Notes under the pieces: model-generated
The model's database searches: none
What the model saw: the letters and a program-made list of their open reading frames with translations, nothing else
What the model was told of the DNA's origin: nothing
Made by a program: the position numbers and the translations under genes
Source of the DNA: Myxococcales bacterium
GTDB taxonomy: Bacteria; Myxococcota_A; Polyangia; Polyangiales; Polyangiaceae
DNA: 24,430 nt
Direction of reading: 5' to 3'
Assembly (NCBI GenBank): GCA_025362165.1
Contig: JANYHY010000374.1
Coordinates: forward strand, 1 to 24,430
In this document: in pieces, positions 1 through 8,195 of the stretch
How positions within the stretch are numbered: position 1 is the stretch's first letter
How the letters are laid out: each line of letters opens with the position of its first letter

Positions 1-79
1 GAGGGATTCGAACCCTCGGTACCCTTGCGAGCACACATGATTTCCAATCATGCACCTTCGGCCACTCGGTCATCTCTCC
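1..79 (-). tRNA. tRNA-Ser (anticodon GGA), 3' end cut by window edge
   Basis: Read on the minus strand from position 79, the sequence starts GGAGAGATGACCGAGTGG, typical of bacterial tRNA-Ser. A five-pair anticodon stem (CATGA/TCATG) encloses the loop TTGGAAA, with the GGA anticodon at 45-43, which decodes UCC/UCU. A long class II variable arm follows, as expected for Ser, then a complete T arm (GAGGG, TTCGAAT, CCCTC). The 3' acceptor strand, discriminator base and any CCA lie beyond position 1, so the gene is partial only because of the window boundary. It lies 45 bases downstream of the minus-strand sulfatase-like gene on the same strand. Confidence 0.95.
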
Positions 80-124
80 AACGACTGCGCGCCTCCTTAG
101 CACGGCTTGCTAGGCCAGCGAACC

Positions 125-2371
125 TTAACGGCCCCACGCGCGCAGGGCCGCGGAGAGGCCAGGATCGAACACCACCGTCTCACCGCTGACGGGCGGCGTG
201 GCGAAAACGGACGTCGCAGCGCTGCGCATGAGCATTTCAGAGAGCGGGAGCGTGCTCGACGCATCGGTCGCACACGCCGCGTCGAGATCCAGGTCGCAGA
301 GCTGCGATTTGTCGGCGGTCCCGAACAACACGAGCGAGCCTTCGCGCAACGAAATCTTGCCGCGCGCGCCCGTCGCTACGATTGATCGCTCTTGCTGCGC
401 GGCCGCCGCGTCGATGACGTCGATGCCGCCGAAGGTCGGCGGCGCCGTGAGCCCGAGTGCGGACAGGATCGAGCGCGCGAGATCGAGCGACGACGTCGGC
501 GTGCTCACTCGAGCCGCTGGCGGGCCCGACCCTACCGGGAGCTTCACCACGAGCGGCAGAGTGAGCGTGGTCTCGTCGAGCGTCGCGTCGTCGCCGAACG
601 GGACATGCGAGATGGAAGACGTCGCCGCGTCACCGGTCACGAACACCGCGGTCTGATCCTCTTCGCCCGCTTCCCGCAGCGCGGCAAGCAGCTTGGCGAT
701 CGCTGCGTCGTGTGCGCGCATCTGGAGATCGAAGAGCGCCCACGCTCGCACGCGATCCGTGTCTCCGAACCGAACCTGCGGCGGCACGCGGCGCGCCTTC
801 GCCAAGATCTCTCCTGCATGTCGCGGCTCGATCGATCCCGCGTACGCGTCTGGCGGTACTGTCTTCAGCTCCTCTGCGTTCGCGTCCCAAGGCGGGTGCC
901 CGCCGCGCGCGTGCAAGACCACCAAGAAGCGCTCGCCCTTGTGCTTGGCGATCCACTGCACTGCGTCGTCGAAGATTCGCGTCGCGGAGTCCACTGCCGG
1001 CATCGTCGACTCGAAGTCCACCCAGTCACGATCGAAGCCGTACGGCGCGCTCGTCGTCGGGTTCGCTGTGAACATCGCGGATTGAATCCCAGCGTCGCGT
1101 GCAGCCCGCGCGATCGTCACGGGCTCGGGCGACATACGCGCCGCCTCGTCCTCTGCGCCATGCTGTGGCGGCAGCACGCCCGTGAGCAAGCTCGCGAATG
1201 ATCCGCCTGCCCAGCTCGTCGTGGCTCGATGGTGCTCGAAGACGAGACCATCCTTGCCGAGCGCGTCGAGCGTCGGCATCGCAGTCTTGCCGGCGTAGAG
1301 CGAGAGCTGCGAGGGAGGCGCTTGGCCCAAGACGATGACGAGCGCGTTTCGCGCCGGCTTTCGCGCGGGTGTAACTGGCGACGCGGACGCTGTGACACGC
1401 GCGCCACCGAGCAGTGCGCGCACTCCGTTCGACGCGCTCGGGATCGAGATCTCGATCGCCATGATCCCGCCGCTCAGCTCGTCCGGAATCGCGATCGTCG
1501 CTGGCGTCCACGTCGTGTCGTTTGCGTGGAGCGTCGCGAGCTCGCGCGGCGCCGCCCGATCCTTGACCGCGCGCACTACGACGTCTGCGTTGCCCTTCCC
1601 TGCCGCCGCGTACGCGAGCTCCAGCGTGGCGCCGTGAGGGACGAAACCGACGCAACGAATGAAGCCTGGCGCCGGGAGCGAGACAGCGCGCTTGGCGACA
1701 CCACCTACGGACTGAGTCACGATTGCGTCCGCGCGAGTCGTCGCCGCGTACGAGGGCTCGATCTGCGCGCCGACCCGGATCCAATCGATCTGCGCGATCG
1801 CATCGTTCGTCGAGCCCTTCGGCACTCCATTGAAGCGGATCATGAGCTGATTGGTGCCCGCGTTGATCGTCGCTGCGGTTCCGTGTGCGCTGACGAGCTT
1901 GGTCTCGCCCTTCGCGAGCGACCACGTGCCCACCGCGTGTCCGTTGATGTAGACGCTCGCGCTCTTGGCGAGCAGGCTGTGCACGCGCGCGTCGACGAAT
2001 AGCTCTGGTTTGCCTGCGTCCGTGGTGCCGAGCGCGAGGCCGCTCGACGGCGGGACGAAACGCATCGTCAACGTCTTGTCGGTGACGCGCTCCCAAGTCG
2101 CGCCGTCGCGCTCGATGGTCGCCGTTGGCTCTTTGATCGCGAGGTCCGCGTGCGCGCGCGGCTCGCCGAGATCGAGCACGACGCCCTCGTGGCCCAACGT
2201 GCAGCCATCGGAGCGCTCGACCATGTCGATCACCAGGCGTCGATCGCTCTGGGTGCTCGCGTCGAGCGTGTCCGCGACGGTCGCCGACGCGCTGGGAATG
2301 GTAGTCGGGTCGTGGCGCTTGGACGAGCACGCCGCCACCACGAGCGCGGCGAGCAAGCCCGCGTGCTTCAA
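125..2371 (-). CDS. Sulfatase-fold (alkaline phosphatase superfamily) lipoprotein, probably catalytically inactive
   Basis: A 748-residue protein. I place the start at TTG 2371, which overlaps the upstream gene's TGA as TTGA and gives MKHAGLLAALVVAAC, a lipoprotein signal peptide with Cys15 in a VAAC lipobox; longer in-frame readings run through the upstream gene. Residues about 40-330 are beta-rich (for example ASVYINGHAVGTW) and look like carbohydrate-binding-type jelly rolls, which is inference. Residues about 342-650 follow a sulfatase fold: NALVIVLG at the first strand, TSWAGGSFASLLTG at the active-site helix, AVFVTGDAAT where TSDHGE is expected, then TLPLVVKLP. The metal-binding Asp at the first strand is Gly/Gln (349-350), the formylglycine/Thr position is Ala388, and the His of DHG is Ala582; only Asp581 remains. 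The likely role is a periplasmic or outer-membrane-anchored binding protein rather than an enzyme. It is coupled to the multi-receiver regulator upstream. Confidence 0.85.
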   Translation of the reverse strand: MKHAGLLAALVVAACSSKRHDPTTIPSASATVADTLDASTQSDRRLVIDMVERSDGCTLGHEGVVLDLGEPRAHADLAIKEPTATIERDGATWERVTDKTLTMRFVPPSSGLALGTTDAGKPELFVDARVHSLLAKSASVYINGHAVGTWSLAKGETKLVSAHGTAATINAGTNQLMIRFNGVPKGSTNDAIAQIDWIRVGAQIEPSYAATTRADAIVTQSVGGVAKRAVSLPAPGFIRCVGFVPHGATLELAYAAAGKGNADVVVRAVKDRAAPRELATLHANDTTWTPATIAIPDELSGGIMAIEISIPSASNGVRALLGGARVTASASPVTPARKPARNALVIVLGQAPPSQLSLYAGKTAMPTLDALGKDGLVFEHHRATTSWAGGSFASLLTGVLPPQHGAEDEAARMSPEPVTIARAARDAGIQSAMFTANPTTSAPYGFDRDWVDFESTMPAVDSATRIFDDAVQWIAKHKGERFLVVLHARGGHPPWDANAEELKTVPPDAYAGSIEPRHAGEILAKARRVPPQVRFGDTDRVRAWALFDLQMRAHDAAIAKLLAALREAGEEDQTAVFVTGDAATSSISHVPFGDDATLDETTLTLPLVVKLPVGSGPPAARVSTPTSSLDLARSILSALGLTAPPTFGGIDVIDAAAAQQERSIVATGARGKISLREGSLVLFGTADKSQLCDLDLDAACATDASSTLPLSEMLMRSAATSVFATPPVSGETVVFDPGLSAALRAWGR

Positions 2372-5300
2372 GGCGTCGTCAAGTCGACGCGCGCGACCTT
2401 GCCGTCTCGCACCATCACGGTGCGCTGCCGGTCTCCGCACTTCACCGCATGCGATCCCGAGGCCAGCGTCGCGTGCATCGGGCCACGTCCGCGCTCCGTC
2501 CCGTCCACGAGCACTGCGACTCCGGCCGGCGCGGTCACGTCGATCCACCCCTCGTTCTTACCTACCGCCGCGCCTCGAGGCAAATCCGTGTAAGTTACAT
2601 CTGTTGTCGGAGCCGCCGCTACTTGTGTCGGCTCTGGCGGAGCGGGAGTGAGGGACGACTTCACGCCAACACCCAGCAGCACGACCGCGGCGACCAGACC
2701 GAGGGCCCACTTCCAACCATCGCTCTTCGGCGGCTCACGCTTCGCGGCCTCCGCGGCCATCGGAGTTCGAGCGAGCTTCTGCGGCTCCTTCGGCGCGGGT
2801 CGACGCTCTTCTTCCTCTTCTTCTTTGGCGTCGAGATCTTCGCGAGAGTCCTTGGTCGACATAGGCGTCGATATCGGCGTCGATATAGGCACAGAGGGCG
2901 TCATCGGGTGCACCTCGACGATCGTCTCGTTCTCAGTGCGATCAGGCTCGGGCGGATTCGATCGCGGCTTGAGCGCGCTCGGCTCGACGAGCGGCGGAGG
3001 CGTCGACGACACGTGACGGCGCGGGTCCGATGAGCGGTCGCTGATCTCCTTCATCACCGCGTCCGCCAACGACGACGGCGCTTGGTCGGGCTTTGGCTCG
3101 GGCTTTTTCGCAGTCGCCTCTTCGAGGAGCTCGTCCAGTGAATCTTCGGAGGGCATCCGCTTTCGCACGATGCGCGGCGGCGGCATTTGGCTCGATCGGA
3201 GCGCTGACATCGGCGCGTGCGCGCGCGCAGGAGCACCGCGCAAGATGCCGAGCGCGTCCTCGATCGCGGCGGGCAGCAGATCTTCGCCGTCCTCGGTGTC
3301 CACGGAGAGGATCGCTCCACGCGACGCGAGATCGCTCACGACATCCTCGATCAAGCTCGGCATCGCGTTGCCGGACGAGAGCACGTCCGCGACGAAGTGC
3401 CCTTCGGCGATCATCCGAACGATGGAGCGGGCGGGCTCCGGCGTCGACGAGAGGTAGCCGGGGAGCATCTCTGGATCGAGCTCCACGCGCGTACGCCGGC
3501 CGACGAGCATGGTGGGTACGAGCGAGAGCGCGCCGCGCGCGGAGGCGATGGGCCTCGCCAGCAGCGTCGCTAGCGTCCCGGTGAGCTCACCCTCGATCGC
3601 GCCGCTCGAAGCCGGAGCGACGACGAAGCGACCCGCGCCCACGCCGAGCAGCGACGCGAGCGCTGGCTCGCCGCGCGTGAAGTTGCCTTCGCCAGAGGTC
3701 TTGGACGCACGCTTTGGCGCGCCGTCGCGGATCTCGATTTCATACAGACAGGAAGCGTCGCGCACCGAGACGCGCGCGTTGGGACGCAACGCGCACACGA
3801 GCTCGAGCAGCGATCGAGGCGTGACCCCGTCGAGGCGGCCGCGGATCTCGCCGGTGCCCTTGAGGCGAGCCTCGACCCGCGCACGCGGCCAGAGCGCTTC
3901 ACGAACACGCGCGAGCACGGCGCGCGCGTCTGTCTCTTTGCGCAGATATGCGGCTGCGCTCCCGCCGAGCTCACGCACGCGCTGGAGGAGATCCTCCTTC
4001 CAGGAGAGCAGGATCACAGGCGTGTCACGCAGCGCGACGTCACGCTTGAGCGCGCGCGAGAGCGCGAAGCCGTCGAGCTTGGGCATCAAGATGTCGCTGA
4101 TGACGAGATCCGGCGACTCGCGCATGGCGAGATCGAGCGCGGTCTGACCGTCGAGCGCTTCGAACACGATGCAACCGCTCGTGCGTAGCAGGTCCGACAA
4201 GAACCACGTGACGCCGGGATCGTCGTCCGCCACGACCACGCGCCGTCCTTCGAGGACCACGTCCGTCGCAGCTCCACGGCCTCTCGGGCGTGCGCGATCG
4301 GCGCCGGGGATGTCCGGGTTGAGCCAGGGCGCAAGCAGCGCGGTGCCTTCGGGTCCGCGACCTGCGAAGCGAACCTCTCCATTCGTCCGCGCGGTCACGA
4401 CCTCACGTACGCGCGAGATAGCGCCCCAAACCGCGGCCATGATCTCGGTGCCCTCGCCGAGCGACACGCGTCGATTCCGAGACATCGCGGGCACGGCCTC
4501 GACGAGCGCGCGATGGACCTCGGCCGCGAGCCGCTCTCCGAGTTGCTCCACCGTGGGCTCGCCTAGCGTCATGCGGATGGTGCGACCTTCGCGCTGATCG
4601 ACGACCTCTTCACAGATGCTGCGGAGCGCGTCCGCAGAGAACGGGGCAGTTAGTGTGCGAGACACACCAAGCGCCAAGAAACGACTGGAGACCTCGCTGC
4701 TCATCTCGCCGGCCACGATCACGGGGACCGGCTCGGTCAGCGGGTCGTCCGCGAGCGCTTCGACGAACTCCGCCGCCGACTCGACGCGGGGATCGAGGAT
4801 GACGACATCGGGAGCGAGAGCGCGCGCCATCTCGACGGCGGACTGCACGTCTTCGGTGCGTTCGCACTCGACGTGCCGTGACGCGCGATCCGCCTCTTCG
4901 GCGAGCATCTCCGCGAGCGAATCTGGTCCGACCACGAGCGCGTTCAATGGTGGTGAAGACGGAAGCTCGGCCTTCGACGGTCGCTCCTCGGGAATCGCCT
5001 CTTCCTTGGTGACCTCGTCGGCATTCGGTTGCTTTGACTCCGCGGCGTCCGCGGGCGACCAGGCGAGCGCGGGGAGGTCGTCGAGCACCTTGGCCAGGTC
5101 CAGCAGAGTCTTTCGTGAGAGGCCGCCCGCGCCAGCCGCATCCAGCGCCGCCTCGGCCTCCGCAAGAGCGCGCGCCATCACGTCGAAGTGGAGCATGCGT
5201 GCGCCGGTGCCCATCGCGTGGACCTTGCGGCGTAGCTCGTCGCGCGCGGATTTCGAGCCAAGATCCGCCTCGAGCGCGGCGAGGCTCGCGCGCGCATCCG

Positions 5301-5391
5301 CGACCTTCTTGCCCAGCGACGCCACGAACTCGGCGCTCACGCCGCTGAGCCCTTGACCGGTTCGCTCCCCCGCTTGCGCGTCTCTGCTCAT
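2368..5391 (-). CDS. Membrane-anchored two-receiver regulator with Hpt-like, PATAN/DUF4388-like and C-terminal PEGA domains
   Basis: About 1007 residues from ATG 5391; an adjacent GTG at 5394 would add one residue. Domains in order: a helical Hpt-like region (about 20-115) with His58 in a KVHAMGTG context; receiver 1 (about 150-265), keeping the phospho-acceptor-like Asp in VILD but lacking the acidic pocket pair and the conserved Lys; a helical linker; receiver 2 (about 383-500), complete, with the Asp pair in VVVADDD, Asp433 in SDILMP, Ser463 in LLSW and Lys485; a PATAN/DUF4388-like domain (about 515-595); a Ser/Pro/Glu-rich linker with an IST-P repeat and a run of six Glu; one TM helix (about 892-911); and a PEGA domain (about 948-1007). 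The predicted topology puts the receivers in the cytoplasm and PEGA in the periplasm. It has no recognisable DNA-binding domain. Its stop overlaps the sulfatase-like gene's start by four bases. Confidence 0.87.
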   Translation of the reverse strand: MSRDAQAGERTGQGLSGVSAEFVASLGKKVADARASLAALEADLGSKSARDELRRKVHAMGTGARMLHFDVMARALAEAEAALDAAGAGGLSRKTLLDLAKVLDDLPALAWSPADAAESKQPNADEVTKEEAIPEERPSKAELPSSPPLNALVVGPDSLAEMLAEEADRASRHVECERTEDVQSAVEMARALAPDVVILDPRVESAAEFVEALADDPLTEPVPVIVAGEMSSEVSSRFLALGVSRTLTAPFSADALRSICEEVVDQREGRTIRMTLGEPTVEQLGERLAAEVHRALVEAVPAMSRNRRVSLGEGTEIMAAVWGAISRVREVVTARTNGEVRFAGRGPEGTALLAPWLNPDIPGADRARPRGRGAATDVVLEGRRVVVADDDPGVTWFLSDLLRTSGCIVFEALDGQTALDLAMRESPDLVISDILMPKLDGFALSRALKRDVALRDTPVILLSWKEDLLQRVRELGGSAAAYLRKETDARAVLARVREALWPRARVEARLKGTGEIRGRLDGVTPRSLLELVCALRPNARVSVRDASCLYEIEIRDGAPKRASKTSGEGNFTRGEPALASLLGVGAGRFVVAPASSGAIEGELTGTLATLLARPIASARGALSLVPTMLVGRRTRVELDPEMLPGYLSSTPEPARSIVRMIAEGHFVADVLSSGNAMPSLIEDVVSDLASRGAILSVDTEDGEDLLPAAIEDALGILRGAPARAHAPMSALRSSQMPPPRIVRKRMPSEDSLDELLEEATAKKPEPKPDQAPSSLADAVMKEISDRSSDPRRHVSSTPPPLVEPSALKPRSNPPEPDRTENETIVEVHPMTPSVPISTPISTPMSTKDSREDLDAKEEEEEERRPAPKEPQKLARTPMAAEAAKREPPKSDGWKWALGLVAAVVLLGVGVKSSLTPAPPEPTQVAAAPTTDVTYTDLPRGAAVGKNEGWIDVTAPAGVAVLVDGTERGRGPMHATLASGSHAVKCGDRQRTVMVRDGKVARVDLTTP
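2855..2890. repeat. Three 12-bp in-frame tandem repeats in the regulator linker
   Basis: Three near-identical units (GTCGACATAGGC, GTCGATATCGGC, GTCGATATAGGC) encode an Ile/Met-Ser-Thr-Pro repeat on the minus strand. They fall in the low-complexity linker between the PATAN-like domain and the TM helix, just before a Glu-rich run. Being in frame and in a linker, this is probably slippage-derived spacer length variation. Confidence 0.8.
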
Positions 5392-5458
5392 CACCCTCGG
5401 GCCCTAACATGATTCTTCCATAAGTGACCAATTTCGCGCGGTGCATTACAGAGGAGCG
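5392..5458. promoter_or_regulatory. Divergent intergenic region between the regulator and the acetyltransferase
   Basis: This is the only space between the minus-strand regulator gene and the plus-strand acetyltransferase operon, so both promoters probably lie here or just inside the genes. It is clearly more A+T-rich than its surroundings (about 5406-5434). I could not assign convincing -35/-10 boxes. A purine stretch AGAGGAG at 5450-5456 lies directly before GTG 5459. Confidence 0.4.
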
Positions 5459-6664
5459 GTGAGCGACCTCCACGTTCGAACGGCTACATCCGAGGACCTC
5501 GAGCGCCTCTTGCACATCCACATCGCCGCGTTCCCCGACGCGCGCGGGATGACGGCGCGTCGCCGTAACTTCGCGGACAATCCGCTCGGCTCGCTGGAGG
5601 ACCTCCACGTGATCGAAGGAGGCGGGCGCGTCCTCGGCCACGCGTTCCTCTTCAGGCTCGGCGTCTGGTTCGGCGGCAAGCGCGTCGCTGTGGGCGGCGT
5701 CGCGAGCGTCGGCGTCGCGCCCGAGGCGCGCGGGCGTGGCGTCGCGCGATCGTTGATGAGTCAACTGCACGCCACGAGCGCGGGGCGCGGCGACGCGATC
5801 ACGATGCTCTACGCGTTCCGTTACGACTTCTACGCCAAGCTGGGCTACGCACGGACGGGCACTGCTCATCGCGTCGTGTTCTCACCGCGCGCCGTGCCGC
5901 AGGATTGGATCAAGCGAGCGCGCGCAGCGTCCATCAGGCCTGCGCGCGGCGACGATCGCGCCCAAATCATGTCGATCTACGAGCTAGAGGCGCAGCGCGG
6001 TCATGGGCAACTCGATCGGCCGAGCGCTCTCTGGGACCACTCGCTCCTGGACGAACGCGTCCACACGCTCGTCGTCGAAAGCGCGCCGAAAGAGATCTCG
6101 GGCTACGTGTCGTTCGAGCACCTTCAAGAGGAGTCTCACGCAGCGGTGCGCGTGCGCGTGCGTGACTTGGCCGCGCTCGACGACGCCACACGACGAACCC
6201 TCCTCGGAGCTCTCGGTGCTCAAGGCGATCAGGCGACGGCGATCGAGCTGGACCTCGCCTCTGACGATCCGTTCATCGCGGCGCTCGGTGAGATCGACGC
6301 TCACCGGCACGGCACTGCAGACCTCGAGCACTCGTTCGGTACACTCACCGGTGGACCGGTCGTGAGCGTCCACGACGTCGAGCGAGCGCTCTCGGCTCGC
6401 GGATATCGAAATGACGGCGAGGCGACGTTCGTCGTCGACGGCGTGCCGTGGACGGTCTCGACGCGCGAAGGCCACGCCACCGTGCGGCGCTGCGACAAGA
6501 CCGGCGTTCACGTGAGCGCATCTGTGATGGGAGCGCTGGCGTTCGGCTCCTTGACGCCGACGGGCGCGCAAAGACTCGGATGGCTGAGCGGCGAGCCGGC
6601 TGAAATCAAGGCCGCGAGCGATCTCTTGACGTGTCCAGCATTCTTCACGCGAGACCACTTTTGA
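5459..6664 (+). CDS. GNAT-family N-acetyltransferase, Eis-like
   Basis: About 401 residues from GTG 5459. That start follows AGAGGAG but with only two bases of spacing; GTG 5441 in the same frame is possible and adds six residues. The N-terminal GNAT domain begins LHVRTATSEDLERLL, has the acetyl-CoA pyrophosphate-binding loop VAPEARGRGVARSL and the YDFYAKLGY segment typical of GNAT strand 5. A second GNAT-like half and an SCP2-like C-terminal region (around GPVVSV to the end) give the roughly 400-residue Eis-type architecture. The C-terminus ends in Phe, and Eis enzymes use their C-terminal carboxylate in catalysis. Eis proteins acetylate amines on aminoglycosides or protein lysines; the substrate here is unknown. 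First gene of a four-gene plus-strand unit; its TGA overlaps the next start as TTGA. Confidence 0.85.
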   Translation: MSDLHVRTATSEDLERLLHIHIAAFPDARGMTARRRNFADNPLGSLEDLHVIEGGGRVLGHAFLFRLGVWFGGKRVAVGGVASVGVAPEARGRGVARSLMSQLHATSAGRGDAITMLYAFRYDFYAKLGYARTGTAHRVVFSPRAVPQDWIKRARAASIRPARGDDRAQIMSIYELEAQRGHGQLDRPSALWDHSLLDERVHTLVVESAPKEISGYVSFEHLQEESHAAVRVRVRDLAALDDATRRTLLGALGAQGDQATAIELDLASDDPFIAALGEIDAHRHGTADLEHSFGTLTGGPVVSVHDVERALSARGYRNDGEATFVVDGVPWTVSTREGHATVRRCDKTGVHVSASVMGALAFGSLTPTGAQRLGWLSGEPAEIKAASDLLTCPAFFTRDHF

Positions 6665-7410
6665 GCGAGCCCGTAGAGCCGCGAGCACCTTGGGGGGAGC
6701 GCGGGGGATCGGCTGCGCTCATCGCCACGGTGTGGTCGGGGTTCGCGGCGCTGTCGGCTGCGCTTCGGACGGCGTCCGACGGAGACGTCGGCGCGCTGGA
6801 CGCGTGGTCTTTCTGCGCGGCAGCGATCGCTCCGATCATGCTCGTCTCGATCGCGTTGTTGCGATCGGCGCGCTCTGGCGCGAAGGCTCTCGGCGGTGAC
6901 GACCTCGGCGGCAAATTAATCGGCGTCGCGGCGTGGCTCCTCGTGATGACCGGAGCGCTCGCTCGCTTCGGCACGGTCCTGCGCGAGAAGACTCACCACC
7001 ACGCGCTCGCGAGCGCGACCTTTTCGCTCGGTGCGCTCGTGCTCGGCGTGATCGCGGGCTTGCTCGCGACGCGCCTCGTCTTGTGGGTGTCCGCGTCACA
7101 AGCCAACAAGCGCGTCGCGGGCGCTATCGTTGCGATCGGTGCGCTCTTGGTCTTCCGCGAGCTCGCTCATGGACTCGTCGCTTTGGATCCTCTCACCCGA
7201 GCGTGGGTCGTAGACGTGACGATCTCCTCGATTTGCGCGGTGTTTGGCGCTCTCACGCCGGCGGTGACCAAGTTGCCTGCGCGGCTCGGCTGGCTCGCTC
7301 TCGCTGCGCTGCTCGTCGCGGGTTGGGCAGGCAGCTCCGCGCGTGAGCTCGGTCCGCGCTTGTCAGAGCACGCTCCGCTGCAAGGTGCGATTCGAAGCAA
7401 GCTTCCCTGA
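6661..7410 (+). CDS. Polytopic membrane protein of unknown function
   Basis: About 249 residues from TTG 6661 (MSEPVEPRAP), chosen because it forms a TTGA overlap with the acetyltransferase stop; GTG 6631 would overlap that gene by 34 bases. About seven hydrophobic segments can be seen, including SAALIATVWSGFAALSAAL, AAAIAPIMLVSIALL, GVAAWLLVMTGALARF, FSLGALVLGVIAGLLATRLV, AGAIVAIGALLVF, and a final LGWLALAALLVAGWAG. I recognise no catalytic or transport motif. Its place between an acetyltransferase and two envelope proteins suggests an inner-membrane partner for them, which is inference from operon position only. Confidence 0.8.
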   Translation: MSEPVEPRAPWGERGGSAALIATVWSGFAALSAALRTASDGDVGALDAWSFCAAAIAPIMLVSIALLRSARSGAKALGGDDLGGKLIGVAAWLLVMTGALARFGTVLREKTHHHALASATFSLGALVLGVIAGLLATRLVLWVSASQANKRVAGAIVAIGALLVFRELAHGLVALDPLTRAWVVDVTISSICAVFGALTPAVTKLPARLGWLALAALLVAGWAGSSARELGPRLSEHAPLQGAIRSKLP

Positions 7411-7420
7411 GCTTGCTTCG
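7393..7420. repeat. 10-bp perfect inverted repeat spanning the membrane-protein stop codon
   Basis: CGAAGCAAGC (7393-7402) and GCTTGCTTCG (7411-7420) are perfect reverse complements separated by 8 bases. The loop holds the TGA stop of the upstream gene at 7408-7410. In RNA this forms a strong hairpin between genes two and three of the unit. No U-run follows, so it does not look like a standard intrinsic terminator; it could be an attenuator or an mRNA-processing or stability element. Confidence 0.7.
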
Positions 7421-7448
7421 CGGCGGTGGGCGCGCGATCGTTCGTGCC

Positions 7449-8195
7449 GTGAAGCTGCGTTCGCCGACCTTGTTATTTCTCGCCGCCATGTCGCTCGCGA
7501 CCGTGGGGTTCGCCGACGACGCGCAGGTGACTCCGAAGACGAGCCCGTCCCCAGCCGCGCGCGGGTTGGTGGTCCTCGGAGTTGGCGACTCGGCAGATGC
7601 CACCTGGCCGCTCGCGCAAGCGGTGTACGGCAACGACGTGCTGCGACCCGCGGAGCTCGACGAGGCGCACGCGCGTGTCCTCGCAGGTGAGTCGCCGGAC
7701 GCGAGCGCGCCGCGTGACGTCAAAGAACTGGCGGAGCTTCGCGCTGGCGTCCACGGCGACGACGCACCATCCCAAGCGCTGCTCGTGAACATCGCCGCGC
7801 GCGTCCATGTGCGGAGCGTGCTCGTCTTGTTCGCGAGCGCGGACGCTGCGCCCTCTGCGCGTCTGTTCACCGCTGACTCTGGGTTCGACGCCGCGACCTA
7901 CGCGCCCGATGACGGCTCGCGCGCGTGGTCGGGGACGGTCCGATCCCTGTCGCGTATGTTTACAGGCCCCAGCTCGAGCACAAATCCAACACCGTCCGTC
8001 ACGGCGACCGCGCTACCTGCGTCGCCTCCCGCAGCGCCGCGATCCGAGCCTAAACCAGCCTCTAAACCGTTCTATCTCTCTCCGTGGTTCTGGGGCGCGA
8101 TCGGCGCCGCGGCGTTCGGCGGGCTCGCTGTCTTCTTGGTGACACGTGACACGAGCGATGGGCAGATCCATCTTCAGATGCAAGTCCCCAAATGA
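7449..8195 (+). CDS. Secreted/periplasmic protein with C-terminal TM anchor, unknown function
   Basis: About 248 residues from GTG 7449, chosen because it gives a clean Sec signal peptide (MKLRSPTLLFLAAMSLATVGFA, cleaved near ADD); the in-frame TTG 7413 lies inside the hairpin and would bury the signal. The mature part has an alpha/beta look (RGLVVLGVGDSA, ALLVNIAARVHVRSVLVLFA), then a Ser/Pro/Ala-rich linker, and a single TM helix near the end (FWGAIGAAAFGGLAVFLV) with a short charged tail. I recognise no family. Its ATGA overlap with the peptidase gene suggests that the two products are made together and may act together at the membrane. Confidence 0.77.
   Translation: MKLRSPTLLFLAAMSLATVGFADDAQVTPKTSPSPAARGLVVLGVGDSADATWPLAQAVYGNDVLRPAELDEAHARVLAGESPDASAPRDVKELAELRAGVHGDDAPSQALLVNIAARVHVRSVLVLFASADAAPSARLFTADSGFDAATYAPDDGSRAWSGTVRSLSRMFTGPSSSTNPTPSVTATALPASPPAAPRSEPKPASKPFYLSPWFWGAIGAAAFGGLAVFLVTRDTSDGQIHLQMQVPK

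Noticed and set aside
85..115. Weak inverted repeat TAGCA/TGCTA between the sulfatase-like gene and the tRNA gene
   Set aside because: Five-base stem with no U-run; too weak to call a terminator.
1026..2330. A 434-codon minus-strand frame inside the sulfatase-like gene
   Set aside because: Arg-rich out-of-frame reading of a gene supported by its lipobox and fold pattern.
2855..2890. 12-bp repeats considered as a possible CRISPR-like or regulatory repeat array
   Set aside because: Contiguous, in frame and inside a coding linker; better explained as coding slippage.
4610..5869. A 419-codon minus-strand open frame crossing both the regulator and the acetyltransferase starts
   Set aside because: It is very rich in Arg and Gly, has no domain pattern, and is antisense to or out of frame with two well-supported genes. 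This is expected by chance in high-G+C DNA.
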